Origin: Spirodela intermedia
Lineage: Eukaryota > Streptophyta > Magnoliopsida > Alismatales > Araceae
Length of the DNA: 64,000 nucleotides
Assembly (NCBI GenBank): GCA_902729315.2
Contig: LR746272.1
Coordinates: forward strand, 9,728,327-9,792,326
Direction of reading: 5' to 3'
Shown here: in pieces, positions 53,604 to 64,000 of the stretch
Layout: each line of letters opens with the position of its first letter
Position numbering within the stretch: the first letter of the stretch is position 1
Program-made: the position numbers and the translations under genes
The notes under the pieces: model-generated
Databases searched by the model: none
Told to the model about the DNA's origin: nothing
Seen by the model: the letters and a program-made list of their open reading frames with translations, nothing else

Positions 53604-55210
53604 TCACAGCTTCAAGCGTAGATCGAGGTGATCCTCAGCCTCGCCGCGTTTCCGTTCTTCGGATGTAGTCTCATGGCTATCCCGGCTCACGGGCAAGAAG
53701 GTGTAAAACGGGCGCTTGTCTGAACCTCCGAACCTCAAGAGGCCTCCATCTCCGTCTCCCTGCAGATTCATTCATTCATCGGAAGAGGGTATTCGGAATG
53801 CGAAGGAGGTCATGAATGGAGAAACCGAGATCACGGCGACTCACATGATATTCGGCGGCCGGTTGCATGAACATGGAACAAGAAGCAACCGAGGTGGACG
53901 AACAGAGGCTGAGAAAACCGACGTCGGGGGAAGCTGGGAGAGCCACTTGAAATGCGCCAGAAGAGGGAGGGCCCTCTCTGATGGACCATTCAGGTGGTGG
54001 CAGTGAGCTCTTGAGGCGATAAATATCCGACATTGATAAAAGGAAGAACCGGTGTTCTTAGGAGCGAGAGCGTTAACAGTACCTTGAATCCGGGGATTCA
54101 CGTTTGAGCTTCAAGATGCTGTGTTCGACGGTGGACTTGCTGCTGCGTCCGCCGGCGCTGTGGAAGGAGCTCACAAGCGAAGGGGATTTGAAAAGCAGGG
54201 GGGAGTTCTCCGGCTGGCTGTCGAAAGGAAAGGTCCGAGGACGCTTCACGCCGATGATCTATACTACATTCTAACCAGGCACATAATGAGAAACCGTGGG
54301 AGTAGAAACCATGAGATCTCGGTAGAGAGAGAGAGAGAGAGAGAGAGAGTTAAGATATGGGCGTGATGAAATTGAGGAAGAAAGCGGAGAGTTTGAAGGG
54401 TCACGTGGTCGCACCTTCCCATCCTCAGGCGTTCCGAGGTTGATGATGCTGGTTTGGTTTGAAGGGGGCTCCATCTGAAGATTGACTCCAGGAAAGAGAG
54501 GTAAGAACGACGAATTTCCCTGGAGGAACGTCCGCTGCAGCGTCAGAGAAACGGCAGAGGAAGAGGAAGGGTAGGAACGGAGAAATTGCTGGGAAATGGC
54601 GGACCGATGATGAATCGAGCAGTTCATTTTCGCGGAGGTGCTGATGATGCTGGTGCGGCCGTGGCTGCCTCTGCGGGGGCCCTGAAGACCGCCATACGGG
54701 GTCGGAGAGCTCATTCTCCGGGGTAAAGGAGAGGTCGAAGGTCTCGCCGCCCGTCTCAGCGTCTGAAGGCTTGATGTCGAAGGAATTCCGAAGCGGGGGC
54801 AAGAGCTCGAGGGTTCCCATCGTCAACCCATGTGAGAGAAGAGGCGGCGCGGGGATCTGCAACTGAGAGAAGGGATCGGAAAGAATCGGCATGGAAGGGG
54901 CTGTGGAAGAACTCGGATTCGAGACGCGCGCCATCGGGGGAAGGGGTATGACTTGGCCGGGAGAGAAGGACACAGAGGAAGAAGACACATTAGCGAAGGA
55001 GGCGGCCGCACTCCGGTGCTGCTCTTCGAGTCTGATCTTCTCCAGCTGGGCGACACCAAGTCCACGCTGAGGGATCTTCCTCTTCTTAGGATTCTTGACG
55101 GGTCGGCTCCGTGCAGGCTCTGCGCCGCCGCTGCCAGCCGCAGAAGGTCTGGTACTGAAGACATCAGTACAACTGCTGAAGGTCTGGTGCTGCCCCCCGC
55201 CCAGTACCAT
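53604..55210 (-). CDS. SPEAR-type (SPL/NZZ- and TIE-like) EAR transcriptional repressor
   Basis: Three exons on the minus strand: 54605-55210 (or 54698-55210), 54415-54534 and 53604-53759. Both donors of intron 1 are phase 0, giving 293 or 262 residues; GTATGG at 54697 is the better-looking donor. The SPL motif is in KKRKIPQRGLGVAQLEKIR through LEEQ at about residues 42-64, with an adjoining basic nuclear signal. Exon 2 carries LQMEPPSNQTS and exon 3 carries SDKRPFYTFLPV, similar to conserved internal blocks I recall from the family. The protein ends exactly in LDLRLKL, an LxLxL EAR motif. SPEAR proteins bridge TCP or other transcription factors to TOPLESS co-repressors in the nucleus and act in sporogenesis, leaf and ovule development. 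Intron 2 holds a short GA tract. The C-terminal EAR exon makes the assignment firm; intron 1 borders are less sure. Confidence 0.88.
54324..54349. repeat. (GA)n microsatellite in SPEAR intron 2
   Basis: About 12 GA units within the intron between exons 2 and 3 of the repressor gene. Confidence 0.9.
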
Positions 55211-56210
55211 CCTCAGAGGTCGAAGTTGACCATGTACCAAGAACTGGCTGCGTGGAGCGTTTAGTCTGGAACTGGGGGACGATTCTAGGGAAGGGGGATG
55301 AATCCAATGAAATGCCAAATGCCAATGTTTGAGAGATAGAGAGAGAGAAACAAGGGAACTTGGAGGCAAAATTCAGAGAGCCATCATGTCAGCTCGGTTG
55401 GGAACTTACTGATGCACGACGATGAAAGATCAGAACAGAACAAGAACCTTCGAATAAATGTTCGACTTGAGATCTGGTACGAACCGGTAGTCGTCCGAAG
55501 ATCCTTCCGGAACCGGCTAACAGCTACTAGGCTTGAGGAGAAGATTGATGTTAGAGAGAGAGAGAGAAAGAGAGGGAGGGAGGGAGAAACGACAGCGTGA
55601 GAGAAGGGAGGAGCTTCTGGAGGGAAGGGAATTGGGTGAGAAAAATTGGCCGAATCCAACGAAGCTGTTGGAATAATCTCTTCGCACCCCGTTCATTGCC
55701 GCCATCCTCGCATTATCGGCCATTTAAGCCAAATCTCCTCGACCTGTTCAAAAGGCGAGCGCAGATCGAGGAAGAAGACCCGGGGGAGACGGCGATATCA
55801 TCTCCTGTTGCGCTGCTCTCCACCGCATCTATCACACTACTCCCCCCTTCTCTCCCCCAGCATTCATATCGTATCCCTGCCAGCCCACGCCGTTTACCCC
55901 ATTCGTCTGCTCCACCCTCATCCATCTTCAATGAGATTCCATGCGTGATGCGGTTTTCTCTATCGTCGAAATGATGATAATGGGTCTAACGTAGATTTCT
56001 AAATCCCGCAATATTTCCCGTTTGATCCGATGAGATAACCGGGAACCTCTCTTTCTTGTTCATGCGTCTTACACTGTGAGTCGGTGGATCGAGCAAACCT
56101 GTGATAGATTCCTAGGAATGGCCAAGCGTTCCTCCCCGGCACAGAACCGGTCCCCTATTTTCTATTTCGATCGACCAAGGTCCTGACATCCTCGCCCTCT
56201 CCTTCTCCCT

Positions 56211-56253
<43 letters not shown>

Positions 56254-56645
56254 GTCTCGCTCGCTCTCATTTTGATCGACTTCAGGAGGATGTAGCATGC
56301 TCGACGAGCTCCTTTTGTTCCGGTGATGCCGAACGCTCTATAAACGCAAACCCTCCTGCACCCGCTTGCACATGGCGGAGGGCAAACATGTCAGCAGCGT
56401 TGGCGTTGGATCCCCTTCGTCGTCCTCCCCCATGCGGATCCAGCGCATCTCCATCTCCATCCTCTTCCACCGGAACCAGTGATGAAGATCCTCAACAAAA
56501 GGAAGCTGATGAACGGCGGCCATCACCCCTTCATCATCAGGATTTCCACGCTCATTGCGTAGAACCGAGAGGCTAGGAGCGTCGATTCTTTGCCTTCTTA
56601 TTCGCAGGCAGAGTCCGTCTCCAGTAGACGAACGGTAGAACTACT
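55211..56645. other. SPEAR upstream region and spacer
   Basis: Contains the 5' UTR and promoter of the repressor gene, with short GA tracts at 55329-55345 and 55555-55571, and a CT-CG tract further out. Frames near 56282-56576 have no recognisable features. Confidence 0.5.
56221..56253. repeat. (CT)n running into (CG)n
   Basis: About 11 CT units pass directly into about 6 CG units, the same arrangement as at 25913-25964. Confidence 0.95.
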
Positions 56646-56802
56646 TGTTAAAGGAAATAGATGATACGTACCTACTGTTATCTTTAGTAAGCAGAATTGA
56701 CGGTTAAGACGGACTCAAGCAGATCCAACGACTCTATTCTCTATTCTTCTAGTTCTTCTTTTCCCATCTTCCATCTTTCTTTCTTGAAATCTGTTGTGCT
56801 TG
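56646..56802 (+). repeat. 5' LTR, internally deleted
   Basis: Starts TGTTAAAGGAAA and matches the 3' LTR through TACCTACT, CTTTAGTAAGCAGAAT and ATCTTCCATCTTTCTTTCTTG. It lacks roughly 100 bases present in the 3' LTR. A degenerate primer-binding site (GGTGCTATCAAAG) follows at once. Confidence 0.85.
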
Positions 56803-59800
56803 AGGTGCTATCAAAGACTATGGAGACTTATTCTCAAATCGTCTCCAATGCCGCGCCTTCAATCACCGTAGTTGTTTCCACCAAACTCTTCATTACCGTC
56901 AAACTCTCTAGTGAAAATTACTCGATACAGAAAAAAATTATTCTCCCTTTGCTAAACGGTTACGATCTGCACAAATATATTGATCAAGATTCACCGCCGC
57001 AACTGATCAATCATGAACCCAATCCAACGTATTAACTACTGTGGCATAACGATCAACAAGTCTTAGGGTTCATCAGCTCCTCTATCTCCGAGATCGTGCT
57101 CTCCAAGTTTGGCACCAAAACTACATCCAAAGATCTTTGGAATGTTATACACAAAGTCTATTCTTTCTCCAATTGCTCTCGAATCATGGATCTTCAATGT
57201 CACCTTCACAACACCATTAAATGCGATTTGTCCATTGAAGAATACATTCACAATTTCAAAAAGTTTACTTAAGAGTTATCTCTAGCTAGTAAATTCGTGG
57301 ATGAAACCTCACAAATTTGTGCCTTCCTTCGAGGACTCAGGCCAAAGTATTCAGCCTTCGACATTAGCATTAATGTCAATCTCGATCACCTTAGTTTTGA
57401 AGATATTTAGTAAACCTTTGCCCATATGAAGCCAATCTCATCTATCATCTATAACATAGCTAAAATTATATTACCAATCTTATAGCATTCTTAGAAAATT
57501 TAGCACAAACTACTCAATTCGATAAAAATAATAACGCAAATCCCAATTTGCAGTTCACAAATGGAGGATCAAAAAACAATCATGACAAAAGAGGTAGAGG
57601 TAATCACAATTAGCAACCTCGCTGTCAACTCTGCTCACAATTTAGACAAAGTTTTTTAATGTCGAGAAAGGTTCAACCTCACATTCATTCTTCAACAACA
57701 ACAACAATTCTTCTTTCTCCCACTTATTACGAATCTTCCACACCTCAATCCTCAATCTCAAGTATACCTGACCACTACTTACAATGCACAATTGACTCCT
57801 TCAAATTAGTATCCGAATAGTGGTGTCACACACCATATCATCTCTAATCAAGATGATCTTCAATATCACATTCCATATCAAGGCCGTGATCAGCTCCAAG
57901 TAGGTAATGACGCTGGTATAGCTATCTTCTCCACTAGATCTACATTCTTAAAAACTCATTCTTTCTCTTTAAAATTAAATAATATCTTGCATGTTCCTCA
58001 CATTAAGACAAATTTATTATTTACTAAAAGATTTACAACTCATAATGATATTTTTATTGAATTCCATGCTAATTTTTGCCTTGTGAAGGATGAGAAAACT
58101 CACAAAATCCTCCTTTGAGGGACAACTAAAGATGATCTCCATCTCCTGCAACCTCACATTTAGCCATTAGTCTACTTGGGGGAGAAAATAACCATCACCA
58201 CTTAGCATCAATGCTTAGGACATCCCCAATTTCGAATTTTGAACAAACTGATCAATGAACATGGTCTTCCTTTTTTTTGTCTTCCTAAAAACAACTTTTG
58301 TCATGCTTGTAATGTTTCAAAGTCTCACAAACTTCATTTCCAAAATTCTTCTCTAATCACCACTAAACCCCTTGAATTAATTCATTCGGATCTATGAGGT
58401 CCATCACTAGTTGCCTCATATTTGAATTGTTTATATTACGTGATATTTGTTGATGATTATAATAAATTTATATGGTTATATCCTCTTAAAAATAAGAGTG
58501 ATGTCTGTCAAGCCTTTCAAGATTTTCAAGCTAAGGTTGAATGATTATTTTCTTTAAATTATTATTTTTTTCAATCTGATTGGGTTGGTGAGTTTCAGGT
58601 GTTGACCAAACTTTTTAAGGAGCAAGGGATTCATCATAGGATATCTTGCCTACATACTCATTAGCAAAATAGTACTACTAAGAGAAAACATAGATACTTT
58701 ATAGAAATTCCCTTATCTCTTCTAAAATAAGCTTCCATTCTCATGAATTTTAGGATGAAGCAGTATGTACTGTCACTTACCTCATAAATCGCATGCCTAC
58801 ACCTATCTTAAAATTTAAAAGTTATTTTGAAGTTTTATACAAAATCAACCTGGAATATCTCTTCTTTAGAACCTTTGGATGCCTATGCTACCCCTACATT
58901 AGACCTTATGCCCTACACAAGCTAGATGATAGATCTAAAGCTTATATTTTTTTTAGGCTATAGCTCCCAACACCATGGCTATCGATGTAAATCTTTACAA
59001 TCAGGCAGAATTTATATATCCCGACATGTCATCTTCTATGAAGAGTCTTCTCACATTCCATCACAACTCACACTCTCACAACATCTTCCACAATTGACAA
59101 AGACATTCTCGGATCACATCCAATATATACATCAATTCCAACCCAAACTTGCAACCAATATTCAATCCCTATTCTCATTCTTATTAGGTCAATGCTTATT
59201 TCAGAACCTATCACTAATAAAAATTCAGTCATACCACATCCCATCTCAGAAGCCTCATCAATACAATCCTCGAAAAATGTCTCCTTACTAGACCCTACCT
59301 CATCTTCACCCATCACCTTGCACAATTCATCACCATTGATTGAGTCACCGTTCCAAATACTAGTAAACCAAAACTCTCAAACAGTTTCTTCCACTCCACC
59401 TATAAAATTTAAAAGGATTAGTACCATTTATAGTGACATTACCATCATCCCTATGACTTCCTCCGATTTAGTAACGTTATTTACAAAACACCCTCTTCTT
59501 CAATGCTATCAACTTACATTGTCCATAAAGAACTCAATAGTTTCACCTTTGCCCAGAATCATTCTAGAGACAAGCCATACACTTCGAGTATGATGTCTTA
59601 ATTAATAATAACACTTGGACATTACTTTCACAACCTCTTAATACTAATATCATAGGTTGTAAATGGGTGTTTTGGCTAAAATTAAAATCCGATGGCTCTG
59701 TAGATAGATATAAAACCTAATTAGTAGCCAAATGCTACTCCTAACAAGAAAAATTTGATTATTTTGATACCTTCTCTCTTGTTATCAAAATCACAATAGT

Positions 59801-61052
59801 AGTAATTCTCTTCTCCATTGTCATTAGTCAAAAATGATACATCCACTAGTTGGATGTGTCAAATGCCTTCTTACATGGAGATTTGATTGAAAATATCTTC
59901 ATGGTCCAATTTCAAGGTTTCCAAAATTCTCTCTTACCTCATCATGTTTGCAAATTAAATAGGTCTATTTATGGTCTTAAATAAGCCTTGAGAGCCTAGT
60001 TTTTAAAATTATCTTCCTACCTAATTAAATTAGATTTTTCTAGATTGAAAACGGATCCCTCACTTTTTTTCTTTACTTCTGAATGTCTTTTTATTCTTAT
60101 ATATGTTGATGATTTATTACTCATTGGACCCAACCAAAAATTCATAAATTATATTATCTTATGTCATGTCTTCATAACATTTTCACCATTAAAGATCTTG
60201 GAAAAGTAAAATATTTTCTTGATATATAAATTCTGCAATTTTCCATAGGTTTCATCTTGTCTCAATCCAAGTACTTCACCACTATTCTTCAACAAGCCCA
60301 CATGGATCAATATAAGCCCCTTTCCACTCCATGGTCAACCTCAATGGCTGAACTTAAAATCAACAATGTCAAGCTTGATCCAACCTCCTATTGCAAAATC
60401 TTAGGGGGTCAACAATACCTCACCATCACTTGGGCAGACATAGTTTATGCAATCAACCTAGCCTACCAAAAGATGCACAATCTCTCTTCTAAAGATTGGC
60501 TTCATCTGAAACATCTCTTGTGATATGTAAAAGGATCCATTTACTTGGGTCTATATTTTACTTTTGTTCACCTCTACAATTTATAGCTATAGTGATGCTG
60601 ATTGGGCTAGCTCCAAAGAAGATAGACGATCCACTGGTGGCTATTTAATTTACCTTAGTTGAAATATCATGTCTTGGCCTTCTAAGTACTGTCTCTTGAT
60701 CTAGCAGCGAGGCAGAATACAAAGCCATAAAAAATATGGTGACGTAACTCATTTGGATTCAGTCACTCCTTAATGAGCTTCACATCACTATAACAAGTCC
60801 TCCCATTTTGTTTTGCAACAACATCAACGCCACCTACTTGTCGACAAATCCAATCTTTCATGCACACACAAAGTACATTAAAATAGATTTTTACTTTGTG
60901 CGTGAAAGGGTTGCTCTCTAACAGCTTTAGATCAACTTCTTACCTAGCACACATCAGCTTGCTAATATACTAACAAAGCCTCTTTTCAAAAATCAGTTCC
61001 ATTGGCTAAGGAACAAGCTTAATGTTCTTCTGACCATTAGCTTCCGGGGGGA

Positions 61053-61306
61053 TGTTGAAGGAAACAAATGACACATACCTACTACTATCTTTAGTAAGCA
61101 GAATCAACGATTAAGACTGACAGACTCACATAGATCCAATGGCTCTATTTGTACTATCACTTAGCTATATAATCGATTGTATGCTAGGGTTATCAAATAG
61201 AGGAAACTTCTTCTTCTTTTGTCCTTTCCTCCTCTATCACTTCTTTATTCTTTCAGTTCTTCTCCTCCGATCTTCCATCTTTCTTTCTTGAAATCTCTTG
61301 TGCTTT
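61053..61306 (+). repeat. 3' LTR
   Basis: Starts TGTTGAAGGAAA directly after the polypurine tract GGGGGGA and ends near TTGTGCTT, where similarity with the 5' LTR stops. No target-site duplication was found at the outer borders. Confidence 0.85.
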
Positions 61307-63138
61307 CCTTATTTCTGTAGAGTCTGTTGAGCCAGTCCTTTTACAGACTATGCTTCTTGGATGCGGGGATGAGTTTTCCAACAAGGGCTTTCTCTCAGGG
61401 GACGGCCGGCCATGGTTGCAATAAATCTTGCGTAATTCGGCAGACTTGGCTCAATCCCTGCTAGGGTTGGCTGTATATTAAGCTTATTTCCCCCATGAAA
61501 GGAAGAACTGGAAAGGTTCAACAAGGCTTTCTCTCTGAGTTCCATTCATGCAGTTGTACTCATTTGGATGTATGCTTTAGAGAGAGAGGGAGAGAGAGAG
61601 AGGGAGAAGAGAGAGAGAGAAGACGGTGTGATTGACGAATTATATGACCTTGATGAGCGATCATGGCGGGAACCAGAGCTGGATGGAGCATTCATGGGAT
61701 AGCTGGGGGGAAGAAGGCATTATTCTTAGAGAGAGAAAACACAGGCTGAGGGAAGAGGTCGTCTCTGCAGATCATGCACACCAGGGTTGCCTAAGTAAGG
61801 CCTAGGTTTCAAATTACAAACATGGTGATCCTGCTTACCCACATTCGACATCATAAATCCTCCTTTTTTTATTCTTCTCGCTCGCTTACTCAGTAATTCT
61901 TCGTGTGGTTGTTTCGCAGCTGTCAGATCAGGATAACAGGCAAGAACATACCTCATAGAATAAGTGTATTTTGATGATTTAACTAGTATTTAATGTCCAT
62001 ACTTCGAGCGACGGCCATGTTAAGATTACTGCATGTGATGAAATTTTTACGCTTTTGTTCCCTGGAGAATAATCGACTAATAAGGCCTAATTTTTACAAA
62101 AATAGGAGTATATTCCACAATTATGATTATCTGTTTCTTCAAAGGCCATCATAAAGCTGGAGGATGTGCTCTTCGACATGCTAAATCAGAACCAGTCCTA
62201 AAGAATTTAGCTCGATATCCAGCGTGAATGGAGACTCTTTCATAATCCAAGGCATTTTGAGATGTGGGAAATAACCATCATCTTGGTGTCACAAGCAAGA
62301 ATGAAAACCCTGGCTTCTGCCCCCTCCCATTAATGTTCATACGCCACATATCGAGATACGCCTATGAAGGGATGAGGCTTGCCCACTGGGCATTGGACTA
62401 ATCCCGAGGAGGATCGAAAGAACCTTTCAAGTTTGAGCAATTAGCGGTGTCTGCTTTTCCTCTTGGTATTTTGGATCTAACATTTTGAATCTGGAGAATT
62501 GAGGCTGTTGAATTACGATTTCTCATTGATTTCTTGAATTATTGATGAACACACTTTTTTATTGTCAGCTCCTTTGGGGGATGGCTATTTAGTTAGTATT
62601 GTGATTATTTCCCTTCATACATAGTTTAGTTTAATCGTCGGTGGTCGCATTGTCATTGAATTTCCCACTCCCCCAAGCTTACAGTATTTGGTCCAAATAA
62701 GTAATGTCAACTGGTGCTACGAAACAAAATACGTTGTACAGTTCCTAAGTGGCTGACGCAGGCACGGAGACCAGCAGGAAGGAGGTCCTACACACGCCTG
62801 AGCTCCATCAATCTATGTATGGTAGCCAAGTTCGGGAAGAAGAGTAGACCCAGATTTTCAGATTTAGTCAGGGTGGTGGGTGTTTGTTGAAAACCCTAAT
62901 CGCATGAGGCTGGCCCACCCGGTGGTTTGGAGAGCAAGATGACAAAATGTCGGAAAAAATCGATCTTTTAGAAATCGAGGCAAGTTTACCGTTTGCCGCT
63001 GCTGCGGCGGTGGCCACTCCGCTTCCCGACGGCCTGTCCCGTCGCCAACGGTAACTTGGATCCGGCCTACTCGAGAGGAAGAGTTTTCTGCCTCTGCGGG
63101 ATTTCTATCGCCATTTGGGTCCCTTTCCCGCGGCGGAG
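61307..63138. other. Spacer before the callose-binding protein gene
   Basis: A GA-rich interrupted tract lies at 61579-61625; the rest is anonymous, including the promoter of the next gene. Short frames at 61348-61956 and 62864-63250 have no features. Confidence 0.5.
61579..61625. repeat. Interrupted (GA)n tract
   Basis: GA units broken by GGGA and GAAG interruptions. Confidence 0.85.
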
Positions 63139-63870
63139 ATGGCGGCCGTCGCTCTCCTCCTCTCCTTCCTCTTGATCCGCACACCGGAGTTTGCGTTTCT
63201 TGCGCGGGCGGAGGACGCCGATCGCCCCCCCGACGCGAGGGTTCAATCAATGGCGGACGGCACGGTGGTGCCGGCGGAGCTCTGGTGCGTGGCGAAGAAC
63301 AACGCCGACGACGGTCCGCTGCAGGCGGCTCTAGACTGGGCCTGCGGGCTGGGAGGAGCCGATTGCCGGCCTATCCAGCAAGGAGGCGCCTGCTTCGAGC
63401 CCAACGACATCCAGTTCCACGCCTCCTACGCCTTCAACGACTACTACCTCCGTAATGGCGTCTCCCAGCAGGCCTGCGACTTCGGCGGCACCGCGGCCCT
63501 CACCTCCCTCAACCCAAGTGAGCTCTGCCGTCGCCTCCGTTCATCCCCTCTGATTCCGCTGCCTCGCATTAACGTTAACATTTCCTTCTCCTTGTTTATT
63601 TGCTAGGCAACACGAATTGCCGGTTCTCTTCCAGGTAAACTCCTCTGCTTCCGCAATCGCCGAGTCCATCCATCTGCAATCTCCTCCGCTGAGAGAATTT
63701 CTTCTTGCAGCTCCTCGACGAAGAACGGCAGCTTCACCGGGTCGGCGGCGGGGACGGCCGCCGGGCGAGGCCCCGCCGGTGCCGATATCAGCGGCGGGAG
63801 CATTGGGGCCAGGTGGGCGCGCCCTCCGACGCTGGCTGTCCTCCTTGCGATCTCCGCCGCCATCGCCTAG
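63139..63870 (+). CDS. Plasmodesmata callose-binding-like protein (X8/CBM43, GPI-anchored)
   Basis: Three exons: 63139-63517, 63607-63634 (only 28 bases) and 63711-63870, giving 188 residues. A signal peptide (AAVALLLSFLLIRTPEFAF) precedes the X8 domain: WCVAKNNADDGPLQAALDWA, then GADCRPIQQGGACFEPN, ASYAFNDYYL, and QQACDFGGTAALTSLNPS, closing with NTNCRF from exon 2. The six conserved Cys and the aromatic sites for beta-1,3-glucan binding are present. A Ser/Gly/Ala-rich linker and a C-terminal hydrophobic tail (LAVLLAISAAIA) follow, the layout of a GPI-anchored PDCB protein. PDCBs bind callose at plasmodesmal necks and limit cell-to-cell movement. The ATG at 63139 is the first one directly before the signal peptide. 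Confidence 0.93.
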
Positions 63871-64000
63871 GGAGGTGGTTGCGAACGCAGCAGCTCCCTC
63901 CTTGCTGATTATCATTTGATCATCGCTTCCGCAATATCAGAGAAACTGAGCTCTTCCAAGATCTACACCGATCATCCCTTATTTAGAAAATCAGACTAAG
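63871..64000. other. 3' flank of the callose-binding protein gene
   Basis: Likely 3' UTR; nothing else can be seen before the window ends. Confidence 0.4.

Larger units (their letters stand above)
56646..61306 (+). mobile_element. Decayed Ty1-copia LTR retrotransposon
   Basis: Two similar LTRs enclose a degenerate gag-pol on the plus strand. Gag starts at 56820 (METYSQIV) and reads in pieces to about 57400 (LSSENYSIQKK, KDLWNVIHKVY, IEEYIHNFKKF, AFLRGLRPKYSAFD). A CCHC remnant is near 57600. The gag-pre-integrase HHCC region is at 58200-58330 (LGHPQFRILNKL, CHACNVSKSHK). Integrase core pieces follow (VIFVDDYNKFIWLYPL, QSDWVGEFQVLTKLFKEQG). Reverse transcriptase is at about 59650-60150 (LDVSNAFLHGDL, IYVDDLLLIG), and RNase H at about 60590-60920 (YSDADWASSKEDRRSTGGYL). 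Many in-frame stops and shifts make it inactive. A polypurine GGGGGG precedes the 3' LTR. Confidence 0.93.

Overview
This window is nuclear DNA from a flowering plant. Every gene that can be read is a typical land-plant gene split by spliceosomal introns, with AT-rich introns, CT/GA microsatellites and decayed Ty1-copia retrotransposons between genes. Several genes have very GC-rich first exons (GDSL esterase, cysteine protease, Na+/Ca2+ exchanger, callose-binding protein), which is more typical of a monocot than of a eudicot. That placement is an inference and is not firm.

Layout: 1-1.5 kb holds the 3' end of a glucosidase II beta-like/PKC-substrate-like membrane protein (+). At 2.8-4.3 kb there is an intact GDSL esterase/lipase (+), followed tail to tail by a decayed GDSL copy (-, 4.7-5.5 kb). 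At 5.8-7.8 kb is the mitochondrial F1-ATPase assembly factor ATP11 (+). At 8.1-9.2 kb is a papain-family cysteine protease (-). From 9.6 to 16.4 kb lies an old Ty1-copia element (-) that abuts the stop codon of a glutamate receptor-like channel gene (-, 16.4-20.2 kb). After a repeat-rich spacer comes a group E bZIP transcription factor (-, 23.4-25.1 kb). A second spacer rich in CT/GA tracts leads to a 751-residue plant protein of unknown function (-, 28.1-30.3 kb). That gene is head to head with a 23-exon DEAH-box splicing helicase (DEAH9/DHX35 type, +, 30.6-47.0 kb), which carries two short LTR-like insertions in one intron. An NCL-type Na+/Ca2+ exchanger with EF hands (+, 47.6-52.7 kb) converges on a SPEAR-type EAR repressor gene (-, 53.6-55.2 kb). 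A second decayed Ty1-copia element (+, 56.6-61.3 kb) is followed by a GPI-anchored plasmodesmata callose-binding protein (+, 63.1-63.9 kb).

The genes do not form one pathway. What ties part of the window together is gene order. From memory of Arabidopsis, bZIP34 and bZIP61 sit beside genes resembling the 751-residue protein, a PKC-substrate-like gene and PDCB5, all of which occur here. This looks like an old conserved block.

I found no CRISPR array, bacterial-type operon or clearly new molecular system. The most useful observations are the conserved block, two GC-AG introns, nested LTR-like elements (one with a perfect target-site duplication), the retroelement at the receptor's 3' end, and the decayed GDSL neighbour. 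Exon coordinates were placed by eye from splice signals, reading phase and remembered family sequence. All joins quoted keep frame.
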